Assembly: GCA_964539745.1 (NCBI GenBank)
Contig: CAZIJU010000035.1
Span: 1 to 30,911, forward strand
Direction of reading: 5' to 3'
DNA: 30,911 bases
Source of the DNA: DSNY01 sp964539745
Lineage (GTDB): Bacteria > Pseudomonadota > Gammaproteobacteria > Burkholderiales > Burkholderiaceae_F
The notes beneath the pieces were generated by a model. The model made no database searches. It saw nothing but the letters and a program-made list of their open reading frames with translations, and was not told the DNA's origin. How positions within the stretch are numbered: position 1 is the stretch's first letter; every line of letters begins with the position of its first letter. This document shows, piece by piece, positions 10,305 through 18,824 of the stretch. The translations under genes and the position numbers were made by a program.

Positions 10305-11246
10305 TCAGTCGAGCGGCTTGATCGCGTAGCCGCGGGCGGCGAGCAGCGCCAGCAGCCCGTTCGGCCCGAAGTAGTGCAGCGATCCGACCGCGACCAGGTG
10401 CAGCCTGTCGCTCGCGGCAAAGCGTTCGATCGCGTCGACCATCGCGGGATGCCGCGCATCGATCACCTGCTCGACGACGAAGCGTTCGGCCGCGCCTTTG
10501 GACGCGCGCATCGTCGCCAGCATGCGTTCGATGTCGACCGCGTCGCGCGTCTCCCACGCGGCGACCAGGCGCCGCACCTCGCGCTCGCCTTCGCCGCTTT
10601 CGATGCCGCGCACCGCCTGTTCGAGGTACGCGAGCTGCAGCTCCGGGCTGGCACTGTCGAAGATCGCGAGCTGCTTTTCGATTCCTTCGATTTCGGCGAT
10701 CGCCTTGCCGCAGGTCCGCGCGAATTCGTACAGCGCCGCCTCGGTCGCGAACGCGGGGTTGAATCCGGCCCGTGTGGCCTCGACCACGACGAGCGTGTTG
10801 GCGAGCATCCACGGCTTCATCCGCCAAAGCGCCGGCGAGTCCATCCCGTTGCGCGCGAGCAGCACCTCGACGCGCTGGCGCAGCGGCGCGGGCAGGCGCG
10901 ACTTCAGGTCCGCCTCCTGCGGCGGATACATCGCGATCTTCTGCACGAGCGCACCCACCCGCTGCGCATCGAACACGTCGGCTTCGAACGCGACGACCGC
11001 GACTTCGGCAAAGCGCCGATTGCAGTCGGCCGGCGGCGCGGCGGTGCGGCCGACGTGGATCGTGCCGGCGAGCAGTACGCGCCGCCCGTCCTTGGCGGCT
11101 TCCCACGCGAAGCCGCGCGGCGCGGCCGCCGCCGTCTTGCGTGCGGCGTCCGCGCCCGACGGCTGTGCCCAGCACGGCGCGAGCGCGAAGGCGGCGACCG
11201 CGGCCGCGAGAACTGCGACACGACGCACGGCGGCGGATGAAGTCAT
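10305..11246 (-). CDS. TraB/GumN family exported protein
   Basis: A 313-residue protein with an N-terminal signal peptide (about residues 1-28, ending PCWA-QP). The two family motifs are present: VLLAGTIHVG near residue 60 and HLVAVGSLHYFGPNGLLALL near the C-terminus. Together they form the histidine/glutamate centre seen in TraB/Tiki proteins; Tiki members are metalloproteases, but bacterial GumN-type members remain uncharacterised. The second motif has SLHYFGPNG where GxGHLxGxxG is more common. It is transcribed in the same direction as the flavoenzyme upstream, 107 bp away, so it may be separately expressed. Confidence 0.8.
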   Translation of the reverse strand: MTSSAAVRRVAVLAAAVAAFALAPCWAQPSGADAARKTAAAAPRGFAWEAAKDGRRVLLAGTIHVGRTAAPPADCNRRFAEVAVVAFEADVFDAQRVGALVQKIAMYPPQEADLKSRLPAPLRQRVEVLLARNGMDSPALWRMKPWMLANTLVVVEATRAGFNPAFATEAALYEFARTCGKAIAEIEGIEKQLAIFDSASPELQLAYLEQAVRGIESGEGEREVRRLVAAWETRDAVDIERMLATMRASKGAAERFVVEQVIDARHPAMVDAIERFAASDRLHLVAVGSLHYFGPNGLLALLAARGYAIKPLD

Positions 11247-11353
11247 CGGGCGGACCTCTCGAAAGTTTCGGCGAGTCTATCGGCGTCGGGTGGCGCCGCT
11301 CGGCGCCGCGGCGTCGATGCGCCGTCGAATCTTCGCGTCCCCCTTTTTCGAGT

Positions 11354-12454
11354 TCACCGGACCAGATCGGCGATGTACCGCGCGAGCGCGAGCGACGCGG
11401 TGAGCCCCGGCGACTCGATGCCGTACAGGTTGACGAGTCCCCGCACGCCGTTGACGTCGGGGCCGTGGACCACGAAGTCGGTGTTCGAGCCGCCGGGCCG
11501 CTCGACCTTCGGCCGAATGCCCGCGTAACCGGGCGCGAGCGCACCGTCGGGCAAGCCGGGCCAGTACTTGCGCACGGCCGCGTAGAACGCGTCGGCGCGG
11601 CGCGGATCGACCGTGTAGTCGATTTCTTCGACCCATTCGACGTCGGGGCCGAAGCGCGCCTGGCCGCCGAGATCGATCGTCACGTGCACGCCGAGCCCGC
11701 CCGGCTCGGGGATCGGGTAGACGAGCCGCGCAAACGGATTGCGCCCGGCGAGCGTGTAGTAGTTGCCCTTGGCCAGATGCAGCGGCGGGATCGTCGCGGC
11801 CGGCACGCCCTGGATCGCGCGCGCGAGCGCTTGCGCACCCAAGCCAGCACTGTTGATCACCGTGCGCGCGACGAGGGTCGTCGGCGCCGCGCCCCCGGTG
11901 CGCAGCTCGATGCCGTCGTCGCGCACCGCGCCCGACTCGACCGGTGTCGCGAACGCGAACGACGCGCCGTGCCGCTCGGCGTCGCCCTGCAGCGCCAGCA
12001 TCAGGCCATGGCTGTCGACGATTCCGCTGGACGGTGACAGCAGCGCGGCCACACAGCGCACTTCCGGTTCGAGTCGCGCGGCCTCCGCGGGCGCGAGGAA
12101 ACGCAGGTCGTCCACGCCGTTGGCTTCGGCCTGCCGCGCGATCGCCGCAAGCTGCGGCGTCTGCGCCTCGCTCGTGGCGACGATCAGCTTGCCGCAGCGG
12201 CGGTGGGCCACGCCGTATTCGGCACAGAACGCGTACAACAGCGCCCTGCCCTCGACGCACAGCCTACGCTTGAGCAGATGCTGCGGGTAGTAGATGCCGG
12301 CGTGGATCACCTCGCTGTTGCGCGAGCTGGTTTCGCTGCCGATCGTGCGCGCGCGCTCGAGCACGAGCACTTCGCGCCCGCGGCGCGCCAGCTCGCGCGC
12401 GACCGCAAGCCCGATCACGCCGGCACCGACGACGACGCAATCGACCCGATCCAC
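11354..12454 (-). CDS. FAD-dependent oxidoreductase, L-2-hydroxyglutarate oxidase-like
   Basis: A 366-residue DAO-fold flavoenzyme. The dinucleotide motif VVVGAGVIGLAVARELARRG (residues 7-26) leads into SETSSRNSEVIHAGIYYP (about 39-56), the signature of the L2HGDH/LhgO group, and the C-terminal FAD-binding segment GLVNLYGIESPGLTASLALA is intact. It would oxidise L-2-hydroxyglutarate to 2-oxoglutarate, passing electrons to the quinone pool, a metabolite-repair role. The start is GTG at 12454, after AAAGG, 10 bp behind the stop of the synthetase-GNAT gene, so the two are probably co-transcribed. Its exact 2-hydroxyacid substrate is not certain from sequence. Confidence 0.85.
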   Translation of the reverse strand: MDRVDCVVVGAGVIGLAVARELARRGREVLVLERARTIGSETSSRNSEVIHAGIYYPQHLLKRRLCVEGRALLYAFCAEYGVAHRRCGKLIVATSEAQTPQLAAIARQAEANGVDDLRFLAPAEAARLEPEVRCVAALLSPSSGIVDSHGLMLALQGDAERHGASFAFATPVESGAVRDDGIELRTGGAAPTTLVARTVINSAGLGAQALARAIQGVPAATIPPLHLAKGNYYTLAGRNPFARLVYPIPEPGGLGVHVTIDLGGQARFGPDVEWVEEIDYTVDPRRADAFYAAVRKYWPGLPDGALAPGYAGIRPKVERPGGSNTDFVVHGPDVNGVRGLVNLYGIESPGLTASLALARYIADLVR

Positions 12455-12464
12455 CGGACAGCCT

Positions 12465-15239
12465 TTACGGCACGGTCGCGTCCGCCTCGCCGCGGACCGA
12501 CACGGAACCGAGCGCGGGCGCGGCGGCCACCGGCTGCAGCGGCTTGCTGAAGCGCACGACGCCGGGATCGTCCTCGTCGCGACGCGCGTCGTACGTGCGT
12601 GCGTGCATCAGCTTGGCCATCTCCTCGTTTTCGAGCAGCACGTAGCCGATCATCTCTTTGAGCCCGCGCTCGCGCGCGCACGACTCGATCGCCTCCATCA
12701 GCGCGTGGCCGAGTCCGCGCCCCTGCCACGCGTCCTCGACGACGATGCCGAACTCGGCCGTTGCGCCGTCCGGGTTGCGCGTGTAGCGCGCCACCCCGCG
12801 GATCTCGCCCTCGCCGCCCGGCGAGTCGGCGTTTGCGTCGATCGCGACGAACGCCATCTCGCGGTCGTAGTCGATGTTCGTGAAGCGCGCGAGCCGCTCG
12901 GCGGTCAGCTCGCGCAGCGGCGCATGAAAGCGCATGTACATCGTCTTCGGCGAAAGCCGCGTGATCAGCCGCCTTTCCGCCTGTGCGTCCTCGGGCCGGA
13001 TCGGCCGCAGCAGCACCGTCTCGCCGGTCTTCAGGCGCGTGGCGCGCACGAGGTTCTTCGGATACGGATGGATCGCCAGATGCGAGTACGTCGCGTCGGG
13101 CGCGAGCGGCCCGTCGCCGAGCACGACGCGCGCGTCCAGCGCCACCACGCCCATCTCGTCGGCGAGCAGCGGGTTGATGTCGAGTTCGTGGATGCACGGG
13201 ATCTCGCAGGCGAGGTCGGAGACCTTCAGCAGCACGTCGAGCAGCGCATCGAGGTCGACAGCGGGCAGTCCGCGGAAGCTGTCGAGCATCTTCGCCACGC
13301 GCGTGCGGGAGACCATCTCCTGCGCGAGAAAACGGTTCAGCGGCGGCAGCGCCACCGCGGAGTCGCGCAGCACCTCGACCGCGATTCCGCCCATGCCGAA
13401 GGTGATCACCGGGCCGAAGGTGGCGTCGCGCGCCAGTCCGACGATCAGTTCGCGGCCGTGCGGTCGGCGGATCATCTGTTGCACGAGCACGCCGACGAAC
13501 TTCGCATGCGGCGCGCGCTCCGCAACACGCGCGCGGATCGTCTCGAAACCGTGCATCACGTCCGCACCCGTCTGCAGCGACAGCAGCACGCCGCCGACTT
13601 CGGTCTTGTGCGTGATGCCCGCGGCGACGACCTTCAGCACGACCGGGTAGCCGATCTGGTCGGCGATGCGCGCCGCCTCGTCGGCCGAGGTCGCGAGCAT
13701 GCCGCGCGCGGTTTCGATGCCGAACGCCGCAAGCAGCGCTTTCGCCTCCTGTTCGTCGAGCACGGCGCGGCCGGCGAGCAGCGCGCGCTCGACGATGCGG
13801 CGCGCGCCCGCCAGATCGAGCGCGAACTCGTCGACCCGCGGCGGCGGGATCTGCAGCCGCAGTTCGCGGTTGCGGACGAACTGCGCGAGATACGAAAACG
13901 ACTCGACGCCGCGCTCCGGGCTCGTCAGCGCGGGCAGCCCCGCCGCCTTGATCACCGCGCGGCCCTTGGCCGCATCCGCTTCGCCGAGCCAGACGGTGAC
14001 GACCGGCTTTTCGGTCGCCTCCATGACCGGCAGCACGGCACGCGCAGCGTCTTCCGACGCGAGCTTGATCGTCGGGCAGAACAGCATCAGCACGCCGTCG
14101 TTGCTCTTGTCATCGACGAGGATCTGCATCGCTTGCGCGAAGCGCGCGGCGTCGGCGTCACCGATGATGTCGACCGGATTGCCGTGCGACCAGGTCGATG
14201 GCAGCGCCTCGTCGAGCTTTTCCATCGCCTCGGCGGAGATCTTTGCGAGCGCGACCCCGGCGTCGGCAGCGGCGTCGGCGGCGAGCACGCCCGGACCGCC
14301 GCCGTTGGTGACGATCGCGAGCCGGTTGCCTGGATTCGGACGCGGCAGCCGCCCCGAGGCGAGCGCCTCGGCCGCTGCGAACATCTGGTTGTAGGCCTGT
14401 ACGCGGATCGCGCCGACGCGCTTCAGCGCCATGCCGAACACCTCGTCGTTGCCGACCAGCGCGCCGGTGTGGCTCATCGCGGCTTTCGATCCGGTCAGAT
14501 GCCGGCCGACCTTGAGCACGATCACGGGCTTCACGCTCGCCGCCGCGCGCACGCTCGACATGAACGCGCGCGCATCGTGCACGCCTTCGATGTACAGCAC
14601 GATGCTGCGCGTGGCCGGGTCGAGCGCAAGGAAGTCCAGGATCTCGGAGAACTCGACATCCGAACCGGCCCCGGTCGATACGACCGACGAAAAGCCGAAG
14701 CCGGCAACCCACGCATAGTCCAGCAGTGCGGCGACGACCGCGCCCGACTGCGAAACCAGCGCCACCGACCCGGGTCGCGCGCCGGTGCGCGCGAAGGTCG
14801 CGTTCAAGCCGATCTCGGGGCGCATGATGCCGAGGCAGTTCGGCCCGAGCATGCGGATGCCGAGCGCGCGCGCGCGGGCGAGCGCCTGCGCCTGCAGCCG
14901 GCGGCCCTCATCGCCGGTCTCGGCAAACCCCGCCGACAGCACGAGCACCGCGCGGATGCCGCGTTTGCCGGCGTCGTCGATCAGCGCCGGCACCGTGCGG
15001 GCCGGCGTGACGATGACGGCCAGTTCGGGCGCCTGCGGAAGCGCGGCGAGCGACGGATAGCACCTGTGCTCGCCGATCTGTTTGTACTTGGGATTGACCG
15101 GATAGACCTCGCCCTTGAAGCCGCCCGCGACGATGTTGGCGAAGACGTGATGCCCGAGCGCGTCGGGCTTCGTGGTGGCGCCGACGACGGCGACCGACCG
15201 GGGCACCAGCGCCTTGCGCAGATAATGTGAAGTGAACAT
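12465..15239 (-). CDS. ADP-forming acyl-CoA synthetase fused to GNAT acetyltransferase (Pat/PatZ architecture)
   Basis: A 924-residue fusion. The order is: CoA-binding domain (SVAVVGATTKP, residues 15-25), succinyl-CoA-ligase-like domain with IRMLGPNCLG (128-137) and LVSQSGAV (161-168), an ATP-grasp domain with ITHKTEVGGVLLSLQ, and a C-terminal GNAT domain with LRPIRPEDAQAE and the acetyl-CoA loop EDAWQGRGLGHAL. Pat/PatZ proteins with this layout acetylate lysines of enzymes such as acetyl-CoA synthetase, and their synthetase part is usually inactive. Here Glu218 (IEGVHD), His257 (MSHTGALVG) and the His of THKTEVGGV, all needed in ADP-forming synthetases, are retained. It may therefore make acyl-CoA, acetylate proteins, or both. 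It is divergent from the DksA-type gene. Confidence 0.9.
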   Translation of the reverse strand: MFTSHYLRKALVPRSVAVVGATTKPDALGHHVFANIVAGGFKGEVYPVNPKYKQIGEHRCYPSLAALPQAPELAVIVTPARTVPALIDDAGKRGIRAVLVLSAGFAETGDEGRRLQAQALARARALGIRMLGPNCLGIMRPEIGLNATFARTGARPGSVALVSQSGAVVAALLDYAWVAGFGFSSVVSTGAGSDVEFSEILDFLALDPATRSIVLYIEGVHDARAFMSSVRAAASVKPVIVLKVGRHLTGSKAAMSHTGALVGNDEVFGMALKRVGAIRVQAYNQMFAAAEALASGRLPRPNPGNRLAIVTNGGGPGVLAADAAADAGVALAKISAEAMEKLDEALPSTWSHGNPVDIIGDADAARFAQAMQILVDDKSNDGVLMLFCPTIKLASEDAARAVLPVMEATEKPVVTVWLGEADAAKGRAVIKAAGLPALTSPERGVESFSYLAQFVRNRELRLQIPPPRVDEFALDLAGARRIVERALLAGRAVLDEQEAKALLAAFGIETARGMLATSADEAARIADQIGYPVVLKVVAAGITHKTEVGGVLLSLQTGADVMHGFETIRARVAERAPHAKFVGVLVQQMIRRPHGRELIVGLARDATFGPVITFGMGGIAVEVLRDSAVALPPLNRFLAQEMVSRTRVAKMLDSFRGLPAVDLDALLDVLLKVSDLACEIPCIHELDINPLLADEMGVVALDARVVLGDGPLAPDATYSHLAIHPYPKNLVRATRLKTGETVLLRPIRPEDAQAERRLITRLSPKTMYMRFHAPLRELTAERLARFTNIDYDREMAFVAIDANADSPGGEGEIRGVARYTRNPDGATAEFGIVVEDAWQGRGLGHALMEAIESCARERGLKEMIGYVLLENEEMAKLMHARTYDARRDEDDPGVVRFSKPLQPVAAAPALGSVSVRGEADATVP

Positions 15240-15457
15240 GATTCCTTTCGGGCCGATCCGAGGCCGCGCATGCGACCCGGCCGCAGCGCCGCTTGATGAG
15301 CGGCCCCGGTACCCCGGACCGGCCGATCGCCGGGATGTCGCATCGCAGCATTATCGTTCAAGAAGCGACATCCGTGTGACGCGGTCCGTGCCGTTGACAC
15401 GTATCAACCGCAGCGCAGAAAGGCTGCGTAGCCTCGGCTGCCGACAAGGACCGCGCA

Positions 15458-15868
15458 ATGGACGAAGCGAAGCCGCTGACCGCTGAAGAAGTCGCCGGGC
15501 TGCACGCGCGTTTGCGCGAGCGCCGCGCCGAACTGGCGGCCGCCATTGACGCGCGGCTGCACGGCCAGGGGCCGGACCGGCAGCCCGAAGCCGGACTGCC
15601 GCGGCGCGCGGAAGAAACCGACGACGACGCCGCGGCCGAAGCGGAACGCCATGCCGACGTGGCGCATCTGTCGCGCACAGCCGACGAACTGGCGCGCGTC
15701 GACGCCGCGCTCGCGCGCGTGGCCGCAGGCACCTACGGCGAATGTGCGGACTGCGGCGAACCGATCGGCATCGCGCGCCTGACCGCCAACCCGGCCGCCG
15801 AGCGCTGCGCGGCCTGTCAGGAAATCTTCGAGAAGCGGCGCGGACTCGCGCGCGGCGCGCGCGCATAA
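15458..15868 (+). CDS. TraR/DksA family zinc-finger protein
   Basis: A 136-residue protein. A predicted helical N-terminal half with charged heptads (LHARLRERRAELAAAIDARL, then EAERHADVAHLSRTADELARVDAALARV) precedes a four-cysteine zinc finger: GECADCGEPIG at about residues 93-103 and ERCAACQEIFEK at about 117-128. This is the DksA/TraR C-terminal signature. Canonical DksA acts in the secondary channel of RNA polymerase through two Asp at its coiled-coil tip; this short relative has DD in ETDDDAAAEAE, but equivalence cannot be judged by eye. AAGGA precedes the ATG. A separate housekeeping DksA elsewhere in the genome is likely, so the role is open. Confidence 0.88.
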   Translation: MDEAKPLTAEEVAGLHARLRERRAELAAAIDARLHGQGPDRQPEAGLPRRAEETDDDAAAEAERHADVAHLSRTADELARVDAALARVAAGTYGECADCGEPIGIARLTANPAAERCAACQEIFEKRRGLARGARA

Positions 15869-16126
15869 CGCCGTCTCCGTCTGGATGGGCCGCGGCCGCC
15901 CGCACGCGCAGCGTTCGCGCGTCGCCACCGAGGGCGGGCGTCATCCGCCGGCGAGCGCATCGCGCACCCTCGCGTAGCCGTCGTTTCTAGAGTCCCTCGT
16001 CGTGTTCCTTTGGCAACAACGCTTGGCTCTCTTGACCTTGGGCATACACGGGCGTTTGCGCGAGAGCAAAGTTGATTTGCCCATCAGACCAAAGGATGGC
16101 GCGAAGCAACAGAAGCTGGAGCTTGT
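15869..16126. other. Intergenic region before the outer-membrane protein gene
   Basis: This 258-bp stretch has no convincing gene. It becomes noticeably less GC-rich after about 15980 than the genes around it, as expected for a promoter region. TTGACC at 16032-16037 is a possible -35 box, but no good -10 box lies at the right distance. GGAG at 16119-16122 may serve as the ribosome site of the following gene. Confidence 0.4.
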
Positions 16127-16741
16127 ATGAAACTGCAACGCGTATTGGCAGGCTCGCTCATCGTCGCTGCGGGTGCGCTTTCCACTGCGGCGCTCGCACA
16201 AGGCTACGTCGGCGCATCGATCGGTCAGAGCGACTACAAGGTCGATTGCACGGGTCTGACGACCTGCGACACGAAGGACACGGGTTACAAGCTGTTCGGC
16301 GGCTACATGTTCACGCCGAACCTGGGCATCGAAGGCGGCTGGGTCGACTTGGGCAAAGTCAAGGCCACGGGCGAACTGGACATCGCGCCTCCGGTCGAGG
16401 GCGTCGCGTCGATCATCGTGAGCGGAACGGCCGAACTGAAAGCGTCCGGCCCGTTCCTCGCCGGAATTGCTGTCGCTCCGATCGGAAGCGCATCCGTGTT
16501 CGGCAAGGTCGGGGTGGCCAACCTGAAGAGCGAACTGTCCGTGACCGTTCTCGGCGTCACCGACAGCACGTCGACGCGGCACACGGATGTGTTCTACGGG
16601 GTCGGTGCCGGCTATAACTTCACCAAGAACTTCGGCGTGCGTGCCGAGTGGGAGCGGTTCCGCATCAAGTACAGCGACGGCGTCGAGGAGTTCAAGGACA
16701 ACGTCGATCTTCTGTCGGTCGGCGTCGTCTATCGCTTCTGA
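16127..16741 (+). CDS. Small outer-membrane beta-barrel protein (OmpA-like barrel)
   Basis: A 204-residue exported protein. The signal peptide MKLQRVLAGSLIVAAGALST ends at AALA-QG (residue 24). The mature part alternates hydrophobic and polar residues, with the typical barrel strands YVGASIGQSDYKV, YKLFGGYMFTPNLGIEGGWVDLG, FGKVGVANLKSELSV and FYGVGAGYNFTKNFGVRAEWERF, and it ends in VGVVYRF, the C-terminal Phe being the usual Bam recognition signal. It lacks a peptidoglycan-binding domain, so it is a barrel alone. Two cysteines (CTGLTTC) sit close together in the first extracellular loop. Specific function unknown. A strong terminator follows. Confidence 0.87.
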   Translation: MKLQRVLAGSLIVAAGALSTAALAQGYVGASIGQSDYKVDCTGLTTCDTKDTGYKLFGGYMFTPNLGIEGGWVDLGKVKATGELDIAPPVEGVASIIVSGTAELKASGPFLAGIAVAPIGSASVFGKVGVANLKSELSVTVLGVTDSTSTRHTDVFYGVGAGYNFTKNFGVRAEWERFRIKYSDGVEEFKDNVDLLSVGVVYRF

Positions 16742-16763
16742 TCGCATCCGCGATCGACCCTGC

Positions 16764-16790
16764 AACCGCGGCCTCGGCCGCGGTTTTTTT
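16764..16790 (+). terminator. Rho-independent terminator of the outer-membrane protein gene
   Basis: AACCGCGGCC and its exact reverse complement GGCCGCGGTT are separated by TC and followed by five more T. The stem closes realistically as AACCGCGG-6-CCGCGGTT. It lies 22 bp past the barrel gene stop and isolates it from mtnA. Confidence 0.88.
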
Positions 16791-16831
16791 GGCGGGTGCG
16801 CAGCGGACGCGACGGCCGCATAATCGGCGCC

Positions 16832-17917
16832 ATGAAGGTCGAAGGAACCCATTACCGCTCGATCTGGCCGATCGGCACGCGCGCCGTCGGCATCGTCGAC
16901 CAGACGCGGCTGCCATACGCGTTCGCGACCCTCGAGCTGGCGTCCTGCGCGGCGGTCGTCGATGCGATCCGCACGATGAAGCTGCGCGGCGCGCCGTTGA
17001 TCGGTGTGGCGGGCGCGTATGGCCTGGCGCTCGCCATGAACGAGGATCCGGACGACGCGAACCTCGCGCGCGCCCACACCGAACTGCTCGCCGCGCGCCC
17101 GACCGCGGTCAACCTGCGCTGGGCGCTCGACCGCATGTACGGTCTTCTCGCGCGAACCCCGCGCGGGGAGCGCCCCGGCGTCGCGTGGCGCGAAGCCGCG
17201 CGTATCGCCGACGAGGACGTCGAGACCAATCGCGCGCTGGGCGCGCACGGCGCGCGGCTGCTGGCCGCGGTGCACGCGCGGACCGGACGCACGGTCGAGG
17301 TGCTGACCCACTGCAACGCGGGCTGGATTGCCACCGTCGACTATGGCACCGCGCTGTCGGCGATCTACCAGGCGCACGATGCCGGCGTGCCGCTGCACGT
17401 GTGGGTCGACGAGACACGACCGCGCCTGCAGGGCCTGCTGACCGCGTGGGAGCTTGCCGCGCACGGCGTACCGTACACGCTGATCGCCGACAACGCCGGC
17501 GGCCATCTGATGCAGCGCGGGCGCGTCGATCTGGTGCTGGTGGGCGCCGACCGCGTGACGGCGGCGGGCGACGTCTGCAACAAGATCGGCACGTACCTGA
17601 AGGCGCTTGCGGCGCACGACAACGGTGTGCCGTTCTACGCGGCGGTTCCGTCGCCAACGATCGACTGGACCGTGCGCGATGCGCTCGCGGAGATTCCGAT
17701 CGAGGAACGCGACGCCGACGAGCTGCGCGTCGTCGCCGGACGCACCGACGCGGGCGAAGCCGTGCGCGTGCGCATCGCCGATGCGTCGGTCCCCGCGGTT
17801 AATCCCGCGTTCGACGTCACGCCCGCGCCGCTCGTGACCGGCATCATCACCGAACGCGGCGTGGCCGCGCCGCGCGAGTTGGCGGCGTTGTTCCCCGATC
17901 TGCGCGTGGCGGCGTGA
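16832..17917 (+). CDS. mtnA: S-methyl-5-thioribose-1-phosphate isomerase
   Basis: A 361-residue enzyme of the eIF2B-like isomerase family that converts methylthioribose-1-phosphate to methylthioribulose-1-phosphate in salvage of methylthioadenosine. The catalytic Cys161 (LTHCNAGW) and Asp240 (LVGADRV) are both present, as are RGAPLIGVAGAYG and the nucleotide-like loop NKIGTYLKALAAH. The start at 16832 (MKVEGTHYRSIWP) fits the family; an upstream extension overlaps the terminator region. The rest of the Met salvage set (mtnB, mtnC, mtnD) is absent; instead a fuculose-aldolase-like gene follows at 93 bp, which suggests a DHAP-shunt type of salvage. Confidence 0.95.
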   Translation: MKVEGTHYRSIWPIGTRAVGIVDQTRLPYAFATLELASCAAVVDAIRTMKLRGAPLIGVAGAYGLALAMNEDPDDANLARAHTELLAARPTAVNLRWALDRMYGLLARTPRGERPGVAWREAARIADEDVETNRALGAHGARLLAAVHARTGRTVEVLTHCNAGWIATVDYGTALSAIYQAHDAGVPLHVWVDETRPRLQGLLTAWELAAHGVPYTLIADNAGGHLMQRGRVDLVLVGADRVTAAGDVCNKIGTYLKALAAHDNGVPFYAAVPSPTIDWTVRDALAEIPIEERDADELRVVAGRTDAGEAVRVRIADASVPAVNPAFDVTPAPLVTGIITERGVAAPRELAALFPDLRVAA

Positions 17918-18010
17918 AGAGCCGCTTTTCGTCTTGCGTTGTGGGTTGTCCCGCGCCGCCGGGTAGCAGGCATGATTCAAGGACAGCGGACGACGGTCGA
18001 AGGCAAACGC

Positions 18011-18721
18011 ATGACTGCACCGAACGACATCGCAGAAGACGGGCCGCGGCTGCGCGCGGAGCTGATCGCGGTGGCGCGCCGGATGAACGCGATCGGCATC
18101 AACGTCAACAAGGCCGGCAACGTGTCGGTGCGCTGCACTCGGGGCGCGCGCGAAGGCGCGCTCGTCACGCCGACCGGCGTGCCCTACGAGGCGCTCGAGC
18201 CGGACGACCTCGTGTTCCTGCCGCTGGCGACTGCACGGTCGGACGACGATGCGCCGGCGGGCGCGGTCGGCCGGCGGGCGCCCAGCAGTGAATGGCGCTT
18301 CCACGTCGACATCCTGCGCGAGCGGCCTGAGTTTTCCGCGATCGTGCACACGCATTCGCCGGCAGCGACCGCGCTCGCGTGCCACGGGATCGGGTTGCCG
18401 GCGTTTCACTACATGGTCGCCGTGGCCGGCGGCAAGGACATCCGCTGCGCCGAGTACGCGACCTTCGGCACGCAGGCGCTGTCGGACAACGCGCTCGCCG
18501 CGCTCGCCGGCCGGCGTGCCTGCCTGCTCGCGCACCACGGCGTGATCGCGTGCGGCGCGTCGCTCGCCGCGGCGCTGGTACTCGCGATCGAGGTCGAACA
18601 CCTCGCGCGCATCTACCTGCAGGCGCGCACGCTCGGTGAGCCGCCGCGGCTGCCGGACGAAGAAATGGTCCGCGTGCTGGAAAAGTTCGGCAGCTACGGT
18701 GCGCCGGCGCGCCGCGCGTGA
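18011..18721 (+). CDS. Class II aldolase (fuculose-1-phosphate aldolase-like; possible Ald2)
   Basis: A 236-residue zinc aldolase. Metal and catalytic residues match FucA spacing: Glu94 in SSEWRFH, His113 and His115 in IVHTHS, and His176 in LLAHHGV, with the substrate-phosphate segment NKAGNVSVR at 33-41 and TPTGVPY at 53-59. Members cleave a ketose-1-phosphate to DHAP and an aldehyde. It directly follows mtnA, and in Rhodospirillum and some E. coli the analogous enzyme Ald2 cleaves methylthioribulose-1-phosphate or 5-deoxyribulose-1-phosphate. MtnB, a dehydratase of the same fold, is the alternative. The ATG at 18011 is preferred; an in-frame ATG at 17972 would add 13 residues. Confidence 0.85.
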   Translation: MTAPNDIAEDGPRLRAELIAVARRMNAIGINVNKAGNVSVRCTRGAREGALVTPTGVPYEALEPDDLVFLPLATARSDDDAPAGAVGRRAPSSEWRFHVDILRERPEFSAIVHTHSPAATALACHGIGLPAFHYMVAVAGGKDIRCAEYATFGTQALSDNALAALAGRRACLLAHHGVIACGASLAAALVLAIEVEHLARIYLQARTLGEPPRLPDEEMVRVLEKFGSYGAPARRA

Positions 18722-18824
18722 GCGGCGCTGTTGGTGGACTGGCCACCGCAGCGTCGGAAATTCGCGTTGCCCGAGCGCCGGCGGGCGCGGAAAATCCGCA
18801 CCAACGCAGACGGAAGCACCCTCG

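Noticed and set aside
15394..15422. TTGACA as a -35 box for the DksA-type gene
   Set aside because: The -35 match is exact, but the position 17 bp downstream reads AGAAAG, a poor -10 box, so I did not call a promoter.
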